A stretch of 64,000 nt of DNA. It comes from Flavobacterium sp. Sd200 (GTDB lineage Bacteria; Bacteroidota; Bacteroidia; Flavobacteriales; Flavobacteriaceae). The position numbers and the translations under genes were made by a program. Below the pieces are notes generated by a model. It was not told where the DNA came from, did no database searches, and worked only from the letters and a program-made list of their open reading frames with translations. The stretch is taken from contig NZ_WUMN01000001.1 in NCBI RefSeq assembly GCF_009826935.1, forward strand, positions 868,001 through 932,000. Reading direction: 5' to 3'. Positions 15,888-24,419 of this stretch are shown one piece after another; the first letter of the stretch is position 1; each line of letters starts with the position of its first letter.

Positions 15888-18800
15888 ATGAATTTAAAAA
15901 TCAACTCTTTAAACTTAAGGGGATATTGCTTTATAGTGCCGGCGCTGCTATCGCTGTCGGCAGGACAGGCAGCAGTATCAAGCAAGCCCTTTGCAATTAA
16001 TAAAACCCTTGCAGCTGCAATACAGCAAACTGTTAAAGGTAGAATATTAGACGAAAACGGCATGCCTTTACCAGGAGCTACGGTAATGGTTACGGGCACT
16101 CAAATTACTGCCGTTACAGATCTTGACGGTAATTTTGAAATTGCTGCGGCCACAGGTGCTACACTTGATGTAATATACATAGGCTACAAAAGCCAAAAAA
16201 TAACAGTTACCGGAGCAGAGATCACTGTAAAAATGTCTCAGGATTCTTCTGAACTTAAAGAAGTAGTATTGGTAGGTTACGGTAAACAATCTAAAAAGGA
16301 CGTTACAGGAGCTGTTAGCCAAATTAGTGAAGAACAATTTAGGCAGGGTGTAAACATCTCTACAGACCAGCTTTTACAAGGTAAAATTGCAGGTGTACGC
16401 GTTACCCCTACAAGCGGCGAGCCGGGCGCAGGTATAAACGTTAACATTCGGGGCGTAGGTTCTATCCGTAGTGGCAGTACCCCGCTTTTTGTGGTAGATG
16501 GCGTGCCGTTGACCAACGACGGTGTAAGCCCTACAGGTGCCAACGTTGGTTTTGGTGCTTCGGCAGCAAAAAACCCGTTAAACTTTTTAAATACAAGTGA
16601 TATCGAATCTATATCCGTTTTAAAAGATGCTTCGGCAGCTGCTATATACGGAGCAAGAGGATCTAACGGCGTGGTAATAGTTACCACTAAACGCGGTAGC
16701 AAAGGAAAAGCCGAATTTACGGTTGATTCTTATATAGGTTTTTCAGATATAATGCACAAGCTCGATGTGCTTAGTGCAGATGAATACCGCAGTGCTATAA
16801 CAGATCCTGCTTTTGACCATGGAGGTAATACAGACTGGCAGGATGTAATTTTTAGAAGTGCAGTTACAAAAAATAACTCATTCTCGTTCTCTAAAGGCAC
16901 AGATAGTGGTAATTACTATGTATCTGTAGCGCAAATGGATCAGGAAGGTATTGTTAATAACAGCAACTTTAAGCGTACAACAGGCAGGATTAATGCTGCT
17001 GAATCTTTTTTAGATGATAAACGCCTAAAAATAAAGATAAACCTTACTGCCAGCGAAACTAAAGATGACGGTGTGCCAACGAGTGATGATGGAGGATCTG
17101 ACGGACAGCTGATTATCCATACGCTGATGGCAAACCCTACCCGTTCTGTATTTGATGCAGATGGTAACTATACTAACTTTAACATGAATGCCCACTACAA
17201 TCCGGCATATCTGTTAAGCATATATGAAGATGTAACCCGCACAACACGTGTACTGGGTAATATGGAAACATCTTTCAGGATACTGAAAGGACTTGAGTAT
17301 AAGCTGAACTTAGGTATTGACCGATCTGTTGCAGAAAGAAATACTACAATTTATCGTAACCTTACAGACCGTAGCACAACAGGACGTTATGTACAAGGTA
17401 ATGTAGACTCTAAAAACTCACTTATAGAACATTATTTAACGTATGATTTCCTTACAGGTAAACATAAGTTCGATGCGATGGCAGGTTTCTCATACCAAAA
17501 ATTTGAAACAGGTGGTACAAGTTTTATAGTAGACCAGATAAACGAAAGGGGAGTAGGGATTAAACCGTCTATCAACCCCGGCTATGTAGGCGTACGATCT
17601 GGCGCATCAGGCTTTGCTCAGGTTAATGAATTACAGTCTTATTTTGGCAGGGTCAATTATGCTTTTGACGGTAAATACCTTTTAACAGCATCGTTAAGGG
17701 CAGATGGTTCTACACGTTTTGGTGAGAACAATAAATATGGTTACTTCCCATCGGCAGCGGCGGGTTGGAATATTTCTGAAGAAAATTTCCTTAAAGGTTC
17801 GTCTATTATAAATAACCTTAAACTTCGTGCAAGCTGGGGCCAGACTGGTAACCAGGAAGTACAAAATAAAGTTACACAGGCCAGCTACTCTTTAACTGCT
17901 GCAGACGGATATTACTTATATGACGATTTGGGATTGATAAATGGTGTAACCTACTCAAGAACTGCTAATCCTGACCTTAAATGGGAGGTAGTAACACAAT
18001 TTAATGCCGGTGTTGATTTTAGCCTTTGGAACGATAAACTATATGGTACCCTGGATTATTTCAATAAAACTACTACCGATGCTATTCTCTTTATTCCTGC
18101 TCCGGTTTTAAGTTCTACACCTAATGTTTGGACAAATATGGATGGCAAAATTGTAAACAGCGGTTTTGAATTTATGTTAGGTTCTAAGATAGTAAATACT
18201 GAAGATTTTACATGGGATGTAGATGTAAATGGTGCTACTCTTAAAAACGAAATTAAAGACCTCCCCGTGTCACAAATTTTATCAGGTACTATATCAGGTC
18301 CGGGTCAGTCAGGAGTAATGGGTAATATTTATAAAAGTGGCTATGCAGCAGGATCTTTCTATTTAAGAGAACACATAGGATTTGATGAAAATGGTGCTGA
18401 AATATTCAAGGATCAGAATGGCGACGGCGTAATCGATAATAACGACCGTAAAATATTTGAAGGTGCAATACCTAAGTTTACTTATGGCCTTAATAGTAAT
18501 ATGCGTTATAAAGATTTTGATTTTTCATTCTCTGTAATAGGTCAAACAGGTGGTTATTTATTAAACAATACAAACCTTAATGCCTTAAATATTAACAACC
18601 TTGCATCAGACAGGAATACGCTTTCTGATTACAATGCCTCTGGCGCAAACCAGTCGAACGCACCACAGCTTTCATCACTGTATCTTGAAAAATCAGATTT
18701 TATAAGGCTTAACAGTGCCCGTATAGGTTATACTTTCAGACATCCGAGCATTGCCTGGATGCAAAGCCTTAATCTTTATGTTACAGGGCAGAACTTATTT

Positions 18801-18938
18801 ACTATAACTAATTATTCTGGTTTCGATCCGTTAATCAACAGTAACAAAGCTAGTAATGGTAACCAGTCTCTTGGTATTGATTATGGAAACTATCCAACAG
18901 CAAGAACTTTTATAATTGGTGCAACATTTAAAATATAA
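15888..18938 (+). CDS. SusC/RagA-family TonB-linked outer membrane transporter
   Basis: A 1016-residue outer-membrane protein. After an export signal (residues about 1-30) it has a carboxypeptidase-regulatory-like domain (about 48-118: VKGRILDENGMPLPGATV, FEIAAATGATLDVIYIGYK), the TonB-box region EVVLVGYGKQSKKDVTGAV, a plug domain with GVRVTPTSGEPGAGINVNIRG and IESISVLKDASAAAIYGARG, and a beta-barrel ending in ARTFIIGATFKI with a terminal aromatic-rich strand. It imports oligosaccharides by TonB-dependent transport with SusD as the lid. No N-terminal sigma-interaction extension is visible. First gene of the polysaccharide locus. Confidence 0.96.
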   Translation: MNLKINSLNLRGYCFIVPALLSLSAGQAAVSSKPFAINKTLAAAIQQTVKGRILDENGMPLPGATVMVTGTQITAVTDLDGNFEIAAATGATLDVIYIGYKSQKITVTGAEITVKMSQDSSELKEVVLVGYGKQSKKDVTGAVSQISEEQFRQGVNISTDQLLQGKIAGVRVTPTSGEPGAGINVNIRGVGSIRSGSTPLFVVDGVPLTNDGVSPTGANVGFGASAAKNPLNFLNTSDIESISVLKDASAAAIYGARGSNGVVIVTTKRGSKGKAEFTVDSYIGFSDIMHKLDVLSADEYRSAITDPAFDHGGNTDWQDVIFRSAVTKNNSFSFSKGTDSGNYYVSVAQMDQEGIVNNSNFKRTTGRINAAESFLDDKRLKIKINLTASETKDDGVPTSDDGGSDGQLIIHTLMANPTRSVFDADGNYTNFNMNAHYNPAYLLSIYEDVTRTTRVLGNMETSFRILKGLEYKLNLGIDRSVAERNTTIYRNLTDRSTTGRYVQGNVDSKNSLIEHYLTYDFLTGKHKFDAMAGFSYQKFETGGTSFIVDQINERGVGIKPSINPGYVGVRSGASGFAQVNELQSYFGRVNYAFDGKYLLTASLRADGSTRFGENNKYGYFPSAAAGWNISEENFLKGSSIINNLKLRASWGQTGNQEVQNKVTQASYSLTAADGYYLYDDLGLINGVTYSRTANPDLKWEVVTQFNAGVDFSLWNDKLYGTLDYFNKTTTDAILFIPAPVLSSTPNVWTNMDGKIVNSGFEFMLGSKIVNTEDFTWDVDVNGATLKNEIKDLPVSQILSGTISGPGQSGVMGNIYKSGYAAGSFYLREHIGFDENGAEIFKDQNGDGVIDNNDRKIFEGAIPKFTYGLNSNMRYKDFDFSFSVIGQTGGYLLNNTNLNALNINNLASDRNTLSDYNASGANQSNAPQLSSLYLEKSDFIRLNSARIGYTFRHPSIAWMQSLNLYVTGQNLFTITNYSGFDPLINSNKASNGNQSLGIDYGNYPTARTFIIGATFKI

Positions 18939-18942
18939 CGCT

Positions 18943-20718
18943 ATGAAATTAAGAACAATATTTAACAATAAAATTATAATTGCAGCCTGTCTTACTGTAG
19001 TATTGGCAGGATGTACCAACCTAGACGAAGATGTGCTTGATGAAGTTTTGGTAGGCGAAACATCAAGCTCTACCAATGCACTTGCAGCCGTATATGACCG
19101 TTTAGGCGAGGATACTTTTACAAATGCCGGTGGCATGCTTGCCATGCAGGAGCATACCAGCGACGTTAGTATATTGCCTACACGTGGATCTGACTGGGGA
19201 GACGGTGGTAAATGGCGTGCTATGCACGAGTTTACATGGGCTCCGGATAATGCCGTAATTACAGATAACTTTAACAGGATTACAGATGGTATTACCCGCT
19301 CTTTAGTGGCTATTAAAGCAATAACTGATGGTAACGATGATCAAAAAGAATTGCTGCTTGCCGAGGCAAAAGGTATGCTTGCTTTTTATACTTACCATAC
19401 ACTGGACCTTTACGGACAGGCTCCTTACCGCGACCCGCTTGTAGCCGGCGCACCTATACAGATGCTACAGGCTGGCGATGCTATAGATGACCTGATATTG
19501 GATGTTGAGGCTATTATACCACAACTTGCCGATCTTGGCCAACAACGCACGCACAACGGCAGGTTTACAAAACAGGCAGCTTATGCACTGCTATCTACCA
19601 TGTATCTTAACCGTGCTGTGTTTAAAGACCGCTATAATGAAACATCAAGTTTTAATTTTAATGAAGCTGCTGTAAGTGGTACCGATACTGATATGGACAG
19701 GGTTATTTATTACACCAGCCTTTTAATAGATTCCGGAAGGTTTACACTTGCCAGCAATTATTTCTCCAATTTTGATATTAATAACTCGGGTGCACCAGAG
19801 CTTATTTTTGCTATCACACAAAAAATAGACAACCAGCATAATGGCAGTAACGACCTTGCTTATAATTCTATGGAGCGTAACCAAAGATGTTCTCCTACTA
19901 ACAGGGGCACTAATGCATCGTGTCTTACTCCGGAATTTTATGCAAGCTGGGAAGGTCATCATAATGATCCGCGCTTTAGCCGTAAGTACCAGTATGCCGA
20001 CGGTACATGGTTTATGAACGATGGTACCGATGTTAGCGTACCTGCTGTAACCGCTACAATTTCGGGCGTTACTCAGCCTTGGTTCCACTTTAACCGTGGC
20101 ATACAGGTTGGACAGCAATATGGTCCGAGGCTTACTCCATCTGGTGCATTTGAAATGGTAGATGGCAGGATAAAAGTATCATCTCTTGTATGTGAAAAAA
20201 GTGCCACTACTCCTATGGATTTTACACCCGACCTAAATTTTGATAACCCAACACAGGCTGTATTTGCACAAAACCAAATAAACCGTGGCACACGCTGCTT
20301 TAAGTTTGAATTTGACCCGCAGGCTGGTAATGGCGCAAGTAATGTAGATATCCCTCTATACCGTTTGGGTGGTATTTATACTATGAGGGCAGAAGCATAT
20401 CTTCGTAAAGGTGATAACGGTGCTGCTCTTGCAGATGTAAACATATTGCGTACAAGCAGGACACGCGAGTCGCTTTATGCAAATGCCCCTGGTGTAGCCC
20501 TACCAACAATAGATATGGATATATTATTTCGCGAAATAGGTTTTGAAATGTATTGGGAAATGTGGAGAAGGCCACAAATGGTACGTTTTGGTAAGTTTGA
20601 TGCCGCAAGGATGACATCGGCTAAACCGGCTTCACAGCCTTTCCGCAGGGTGTTTCCTATCCCGCAGCAGGTAATGGATGTAAATAGAGGCTTTACCCAA
20701 AACAGGGGATACAATTAG
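18943..20718 (+). CDS. SusD/RagB-family glycan-binding lipoprotein
   Basis: The start at 18943 gives MKLRTIFNNK and a clear lipobox VLAGC; it lies 4 bases after the susC stop. The 591-residue protein has an N-terminal SusD-like helical domain and the C-terminal RagB/SusD signature: YRLGGIYTMRAEAYLRKGDNGAALADVNILRTSR followed by a late conserved IPQQVMDVN segment. SusD proteins sit on the outer membrane surface and hand glycans to SusC. A strong terminator follows, which may set susCD expression apart from the glycosidases. Confidence 0.95.
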   Translation: MKLRTIFNNKIIIAACLTVVLAGCTNLDEDVLDEVLVGETSSSTNALAAVYDRLGEDTFTNAGGMLAMQEHTSDVSILPTRGSDWGDGGKWRAMHEFTWAPDNAVITDNFNRITDGITRSLVAIKAITDGNDDQKELLLAEAKGMLAFYTYHTLDLYGQAPYRDPLVAGAPIQMLQAGDAIDDLILDVEAIIPQLADLGQQRTHNGRFTKQAAYALLSTMYLNRAVFKDRYNETSSFNFNEAAVSGTDTDMDRVIYYTSLLIDSGRFTLASNYFSNFDINNSGAPELIFAITQKIDNQHNGSNDLAYNSMERNQRCSPTNRGTNASCLTPEFYASWEGHHNDPRFSRKYQYADGTWFMNDGTDVSVPAVTATISGVTQPWFHFNRGIQVGQQYGPRLTPSGAFEMVDGRIKVSSLVCEKSATTPMDFTPDLNFDNPTQAVFAQNQINRGTRCFKFEFDPQAGNGASNVDIPLYRLGGIYTMRAEAYLRKGDNGAALADVNILRTSRTRESLYANAPGVALPTIDMDILFREIGFEMYWEMWRRPQMVRFGKFDAARMTSAKPASQPFRRVFPIPQQVMDVNRGFTQNRGYN

Positions 20719-20738
20719 TTTTAATTTACTCAGCATAA

Positions 20739-20764
20739 AAATGCCTCCTTTATAGGAGGCATTT
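20739..20764 (+). terminator. Terminator after susD
   Basis: Perfect 11-bp stem AAATGCCTCCT / AGGAGGCATTT with a 4-base loop, 20 bases past the susD stop, followed by a T-rich stretch. It separates susCD from the GH43 pair, which then has its own promoter. Confidence 0.85.
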
Positions 20765-20847
20765 ATTATTTCTATAAACCCTTATAATATTCTCTTTATT
20801 AAATTTTCGTAGATTATTTTCTATATCTATAATTTATAGGCTCATTA

Positions 20848-20879
20848 TTTGTGTTTTTTAAATATATGAATTATACTTG
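20848..20879 (+). promoter_or_regulatory. Promoter of the GH43 pair
   Basis: TTTG at 20848-20851, a 20-base spacer and TATACTTG at 20872-20879, one base off TAnnTTTG. Predicted transcription start is near 20886, leaving a leader of about 57 bases before the ATG at 20943. The -7 box lies inside the inverted repeat at 20862-20890. Confidence 0.55.
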
Positions 20880-20890
20880 TAGTCATATAT
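20862..20890. promoter_or_regulatory. Inverted repeat over the GH43 promoter (candidate operator)
   Basis: ATATATGA (20862-20869) and TCATATAT (20883-20890) are perfect inverted 8-mers separated by 13 bases, so the half-site centres are 21 bp, two helical turns, apart. The -7 box falls in the spacer. The position would let a dimeric repressor block the promoter. In AT-rich DNA chance occurrence is possible. Confidence 0.4.
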
Positions 20891-20942
20891 ACCATTACTG
20901 TTGTTTATATATTACCAAACCTTACTCATATTTAATAACACA

Positions 20943-22688
20943 ATGAAACACAAAAACAAACCAATTACATCTCTAAAAAGACTTTTTGCCTCTTTGCTTT
21001 TTATTGCATTACCATTATCTGGAGCGTACTCTCAGGATAGTAAGAAGAAAGAAAGTAGAAATGCTCCCGTTTTTACACAATTCAGTTACAAAGGAAATGA
21101 TGCCATTTATGAAAAGAATCCGTTACAGCCAAATGAGTTTTACAGCCCCATACTTCAGGGATGTTACCCTGATCCAAGCATAACACACAAGGGCAAAGAC
21201 TATTATCTTGTTAATTCTTCTTTTGCCATGACTCCTGGTGTGCCCATTTTTCATAGTACCGATATGGTTAACTGGAAACAAATAGGTCATGTGCTCGATA
21301 AACCCTCTCAGTTAAAGGTAGAAAAGTCGGGCATTTCTCAGGGAATTTATGCCCCTGATATAAAGTATAATCCTTATAACGATACGTTTTACATGATTAC
21401 CACCCAAATTGCGGGTGGTATGGGTAATATGATGGTTAAAACAAAAGACCCCGCTAAAGGTTGGGGAGATGCTATAAAACTACAGTTTGACGGTATAGAC
21501 CCATCACTCTTTTTTGATGACAATGGTAAGGCTTATGTGGTTCATAATGATGCTCCTCCAGCCGGAACAGAATTGTATAATGGTCATAGGGTAATTAAAT
21601 TATGGGAATATGATCTTGCTACAGATAAAGTAATTGCCGGAACAGATAAAATACTGGTTAATGGCGGAACAGATATAAACCAAAAGCCCATATGGATCGA
21701 AGGGCCGCACATGTATAAAAAAGATGGCCGCTATTTTTTAATGTGTGCAGAAGGCGGTACAGGAGACTGGCACAGCGAAGTTATTTTTTCTTCAGATAGC
21801 CCAACAGGGCCTTTTGTACCAGCTAAAAATAACCCGATACTTACACAGCGTTATTTTGCCAAAGACAGAAAAGATAAAGTAGACTGGGCAGGCCATGCCG
21901 ATCTTGTTGAAGGCCCTGGTGGGAAATACTATGCAGTGTTTTTGGCGGTGCGCCCTAATAATAAAGACCGTGTAAATACAGGCCGCGAAACTTTTATGGT
22001 TCCTGTAGACTGGAGTGGCGAATTTCCTGTTTTCGAGAATGGATTAGTGCCTCTTAAACCTAAATTAAAAATGCCGGAGGGTGTTACAAACCAAACAGGT
22101 AAGAACGGTTTTTTTCCTAATGGTAATTTTACTTTTCAGGATCAGTTCAAAACTAATGTTTTAGATCTTAAGTGGATAGGTATAAGAGGGTGGAGGGAAA
22201 GCTTTACTACCTTAACCAAACAAGGTCTGAAAATTATACCCTTTGATACTAACATTCAAGCAGCTGTGCCTACGTCGACGTTATTCTACAGGCAACAGCA
22301 TGCCTCTTTTAAAGCGGAAACAGCTTTAAACTATAAGCCTGGTTCTGAGAAAGAGCTTGCCGGATTAGTGTGCTATCAAAACGAAAAGTATAATTATGTT
22401 TTTGGGGTAACTAAAAAGGGAAGCGAATATTATGTAGTGCTTGAACGGACTGAAAAAGGAATATCTGAACTGGTATCAACCGAAAAGATAAAATACAAGA
22501 AAGACCTGCATTTACAGGTAATTGCTCAGGGTGATGACTATATGTTTAACTACAGCGTAGATGGAGTAAATTACAAGAACGTTGGTGGAACAGTATCGGG
22601 TGATATACTTTCTACCGATGTTGCCGGAGGTTTTACAGGCAGCCTTATTGGTTTATATGCCACATCGGGTAATGACATTAAGCCTTAG
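20943..22688 (+). CDS. Glycoside hydrolase family 43 protein with C-terminal carbohydrate-binding-like domain
   Basis: The 581-residue protein has a signal peptide (start 20943, MKHKNKPITS; cleavage near GAYSQ). The five-bladed propeller shows the catalytic base in GCYPDPSITHKGKDYYLVNS, the pKa-modulating aspartate in GIDPSLFFDDNG and the general acid in WIEGPHMYKKDGRYFLM. The last 190 residues (FQDQFKTNVLDLKWIGIRGW onward) form a beta-sandwich typical of GH43 xylosidases/arabinofuranosidases. Predicted to release xylose or arabinose from xylan-type oligosaccharides in the periplasm; the exact linkage cannot be read from sequence alone. Confidence 0.92.
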   Translation: MKHKNKPITSLKRLFASLLFIALPLSGAYSQDSKKKESRNAPVFTQFSYKGNDAIYEKNPLQPNEFYSPILQGCYPDPSITHKGKDYYLVNSSFAMTPGVPIFHSTDMVNWKQIGHVLDKPSQLKVEKSGISQGIYAPDIKYNPYNDTFYMITTQIAGGMGNMMVKTKDPAKGWGDAIKLQFDGIDPSLFFDDNGKAYVVHNDAPPAGTELYNGHRVIKLWEYDLATDKVIAGTDKILVNGGTDINQKPIWIEGPHMYKKDGRYFLMCAEGGTGDWHSEVIFSSDSPTGPFVPAKNNPILTQRYFAKDRKDKVDWAGHADLVEGPGGKYYAVFLAVRPNNKDRVNTGRETFMVPVDWSGEFPVFENGLVPLKPKLKMPEGVTNQTGKNGFFPNGNFTFQDQFKTNVLDLKWIGIRGWRESFTTLTKQGLKIIPFDTNIQAAVPTSTLFYRQQHASFKAETALNYKPGSEKELAGLVCYQNEKYNYVFGVTKKGSEYYVVLERTEKGISELVSTEKIKYKKDLHLQVIAQGDDYMFNYSVDGVNYKNVGGTVSGDILSTDVAGGFTGSLIGLYATSGNDIKP

Positions 22689-22692
22689 CATA

Positions 22693-24315
22693 ATGAAAAG
22701 CTATATATATTATATTGGTCTCACGTTGTTTTTTACCTCCTTTGTTACAGCGCAACCTAAGCCAGGTAAGACAAACAAAGCTTCAACACAAACTGAAAGT
22801 ACTCGCTATACAAACCCGATAATGTGGGCAGATGTTCCCGATCTTTCAATAACAAGATCGGGCAGCGATTACTATTTAATAAGCACAACCATGCACCTCA
22901 TGCCGGGGGCTCCTATAATGCATTCTAAAGATTTGGTACATTGGCAAACGGTCAGCTATGTTTTTGACAGTCTTACCGATAACAGGAAGTATAATCTTGA
23001 AGACGGTACCGTTTATGGCAAGGGGCAGTGGGCATCGTCAATACGTTACCATAAGGGCAATTATTATGTTTTGTTCTCTCCAAACGATGAACCATTTAAG
23101 TCATATATCTACAAGGCAAACAATCCTTCGGGTAAGTGGCAATTGGTTTCGCGCACAAAACATTTCCATGATGCCTCTTTATTTTTTGATGATGATGATA
23201 CGCCTTATGTTTATTCGGGCACGCACCTAACAGAACTTAAAAAAGACCTGAGTGATGTAAAGCCAGGTGGTGTCGATGTAAATATTTTTGATAAAGATGC
23301 CAGTGAAACCGGACTTTTAGAGGGCAATCAGGTAATAAAGTACAACAATAAGTATTATTTGTTAATGATATCATGGCCTCAGGGAGGCAAGCGCAGGCAG
23401 GTGTGCTACCGCGCCGATAAAATTACGGGGCCTTATGAAAAGAAAGTAATACTCGAAGATAATTTTGCGGGTTTTCCATACGTAGGGCAAGGATGTATAA
23501 TTGATGACATTAACGGTAATTGGTATGGCCTGGTTTTTCAGGATCGGGAGGCTGTGGGCAGGGTTCCTTTGCTCATGCCCTGTCGTTGGGTTGACGGCTG
23601 GCCTATGCTTGGCGACGATAATGGTCATGTGCCTCTAAGCGGCAGTATACCTTTAAAAGAACACAATACAGGTTGGAATGTTGTAGAAAGTGATGATTTT
23701 TCTTCAAATACATTAAAAATAAACTGGCAATGGAACCATACTCCGGTTAACAATGCATGGTCTCTTACTGCACGTAAAGGATATTTAAGGCTAAAAACAA
23801 ACAGGGTAGTTGCAAACCTGTATGAAGCCCCAAACACACTAACGCAACGCATGGAAGGGCCAAAGTGCAGCGGAGTAGTGGCATTGGATATTTCTAAAAT
23901 GCGGGATGGCGACGTAGCAGGTATCAGTGCTTTTAACGGTCATTCGGCTATTTTAGGTATTACATGCTCAGGTAATAAGAAAGTATTGTCATTATGCACA
24001 AATGTTGTTAGCTTTTATGAAGGAACAAAGAATATCTCTGGTATAGAAAAAGAAGAAAAAGAGAATGTCGAAATAGCCTCTAACCGTGTTTATTTGCGCA
24101 TCGATGCCAATTTTAACCTCAATAAAGACATTGCAACTTTTTATTACAGCCTTGATAATAAAAACTGGTTACGTATTGGAGGAGAATTTAAAATGAAGTT
24201 TGATTACAGGAAACTATTTATGGGTACTAAATTCGCTATATTCAATTATGCAACCAAATCGGTAGGCGGATACGTAGATGTAGATTTTTTTGAATATAAG
24301 AAATTGACAGATTAG
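22693..24315 (+). CDS. Glycoside hydrolase family 43 protein, xylosidase/arabinofuranosidase-like
   Basis: Starts 4 bases after the preceding stop (22693, MKSYIYYIGL with a signal peptide ending near TAQPK); the longer upstream reading overlaps the first glycosidase and is rejected. The 540-residue protein has the GH43 propeller: catalytic base in MWADVPDLSITRSGSDYYL, modulating aspartate in HDASLFFDDDDTPYV and general acid in LLEGNQVIKYNNKYYLLM. A C-terminal beta-sandwich begins near VESDDFSSNTLKINWQW. It differs clearly from its neighbour, so the two probably cleave different side chains or backbone linkages of one arabinoxylan-like glycan. Confidence 0.92.
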   Translation: MKSYIYYIGLTLFFTSFVTAQPKPGKTNKASTQTESTRYTNPIMWADVPDLSITRSGSDYYLISTTMHLMPGAPIMHSKDLVHWQTVSYVFDSLTDNRKYNLEDGTVYGKGQWASSIRYHKGNYYVLFSPNDEPFKSYIYKANNPSGKWQLVSRTKHFHDASLFFDDDDTPYVYSGTHLTELKKDLSDVKPGGVDVNIFDKDASETGLLEGNQVIKYNNKYYLLMISWPQGGKRRQVCYRADKITGPYEKKVILEDNFAGFPYVGQGCIIDDINGNWYGLVFQDREAVGRVPLLMPCRWVDGWPMLGDDNGHVPLSGSIPLKEHNTGWNVVESDDFSSNTLKINWQWNHTPVNNAWSLTARKGYLRLKTNRVVANLYEAPNTLTQRMEGPKCSGVVALDISKMRDGDVAGISAFNGHSAILGITCSGNKKVLSLCTNVVSFYEGTKNISGIEKEEKENVEIASNRVYLRIDANFNLNKDIATFYYSLDNKNWLRIGGEFKMKFDYRKLFMGTKFAIFNYATKSVGGYVDVDFFEYKKLTD

Positions 24316-24367
24316 TTGTTTCGTGTAATATCCTATTCTAGTAAAGAACCAAAAGTAACTAAAATAA

Positions 24368-24400
24368 CAAGGGCAGCTTCATTTACAGAAGCTGCCCTTG
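24368..24400. terminator. Bidirectional terminator between GH43 and M1 peptidase
   Basis: Perfect 13-bp stem CAAGGGCAGCTTC / GAAGCTGCCCTTG with a 7-base loop, in the 104-base gap between convergent genes. It is flanked by T/A-rich DNA on both sides and can serve both strands. Confidence 0.85.
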
Positions 24401-24419
24401 TTAATAATATTCAAAAAGG

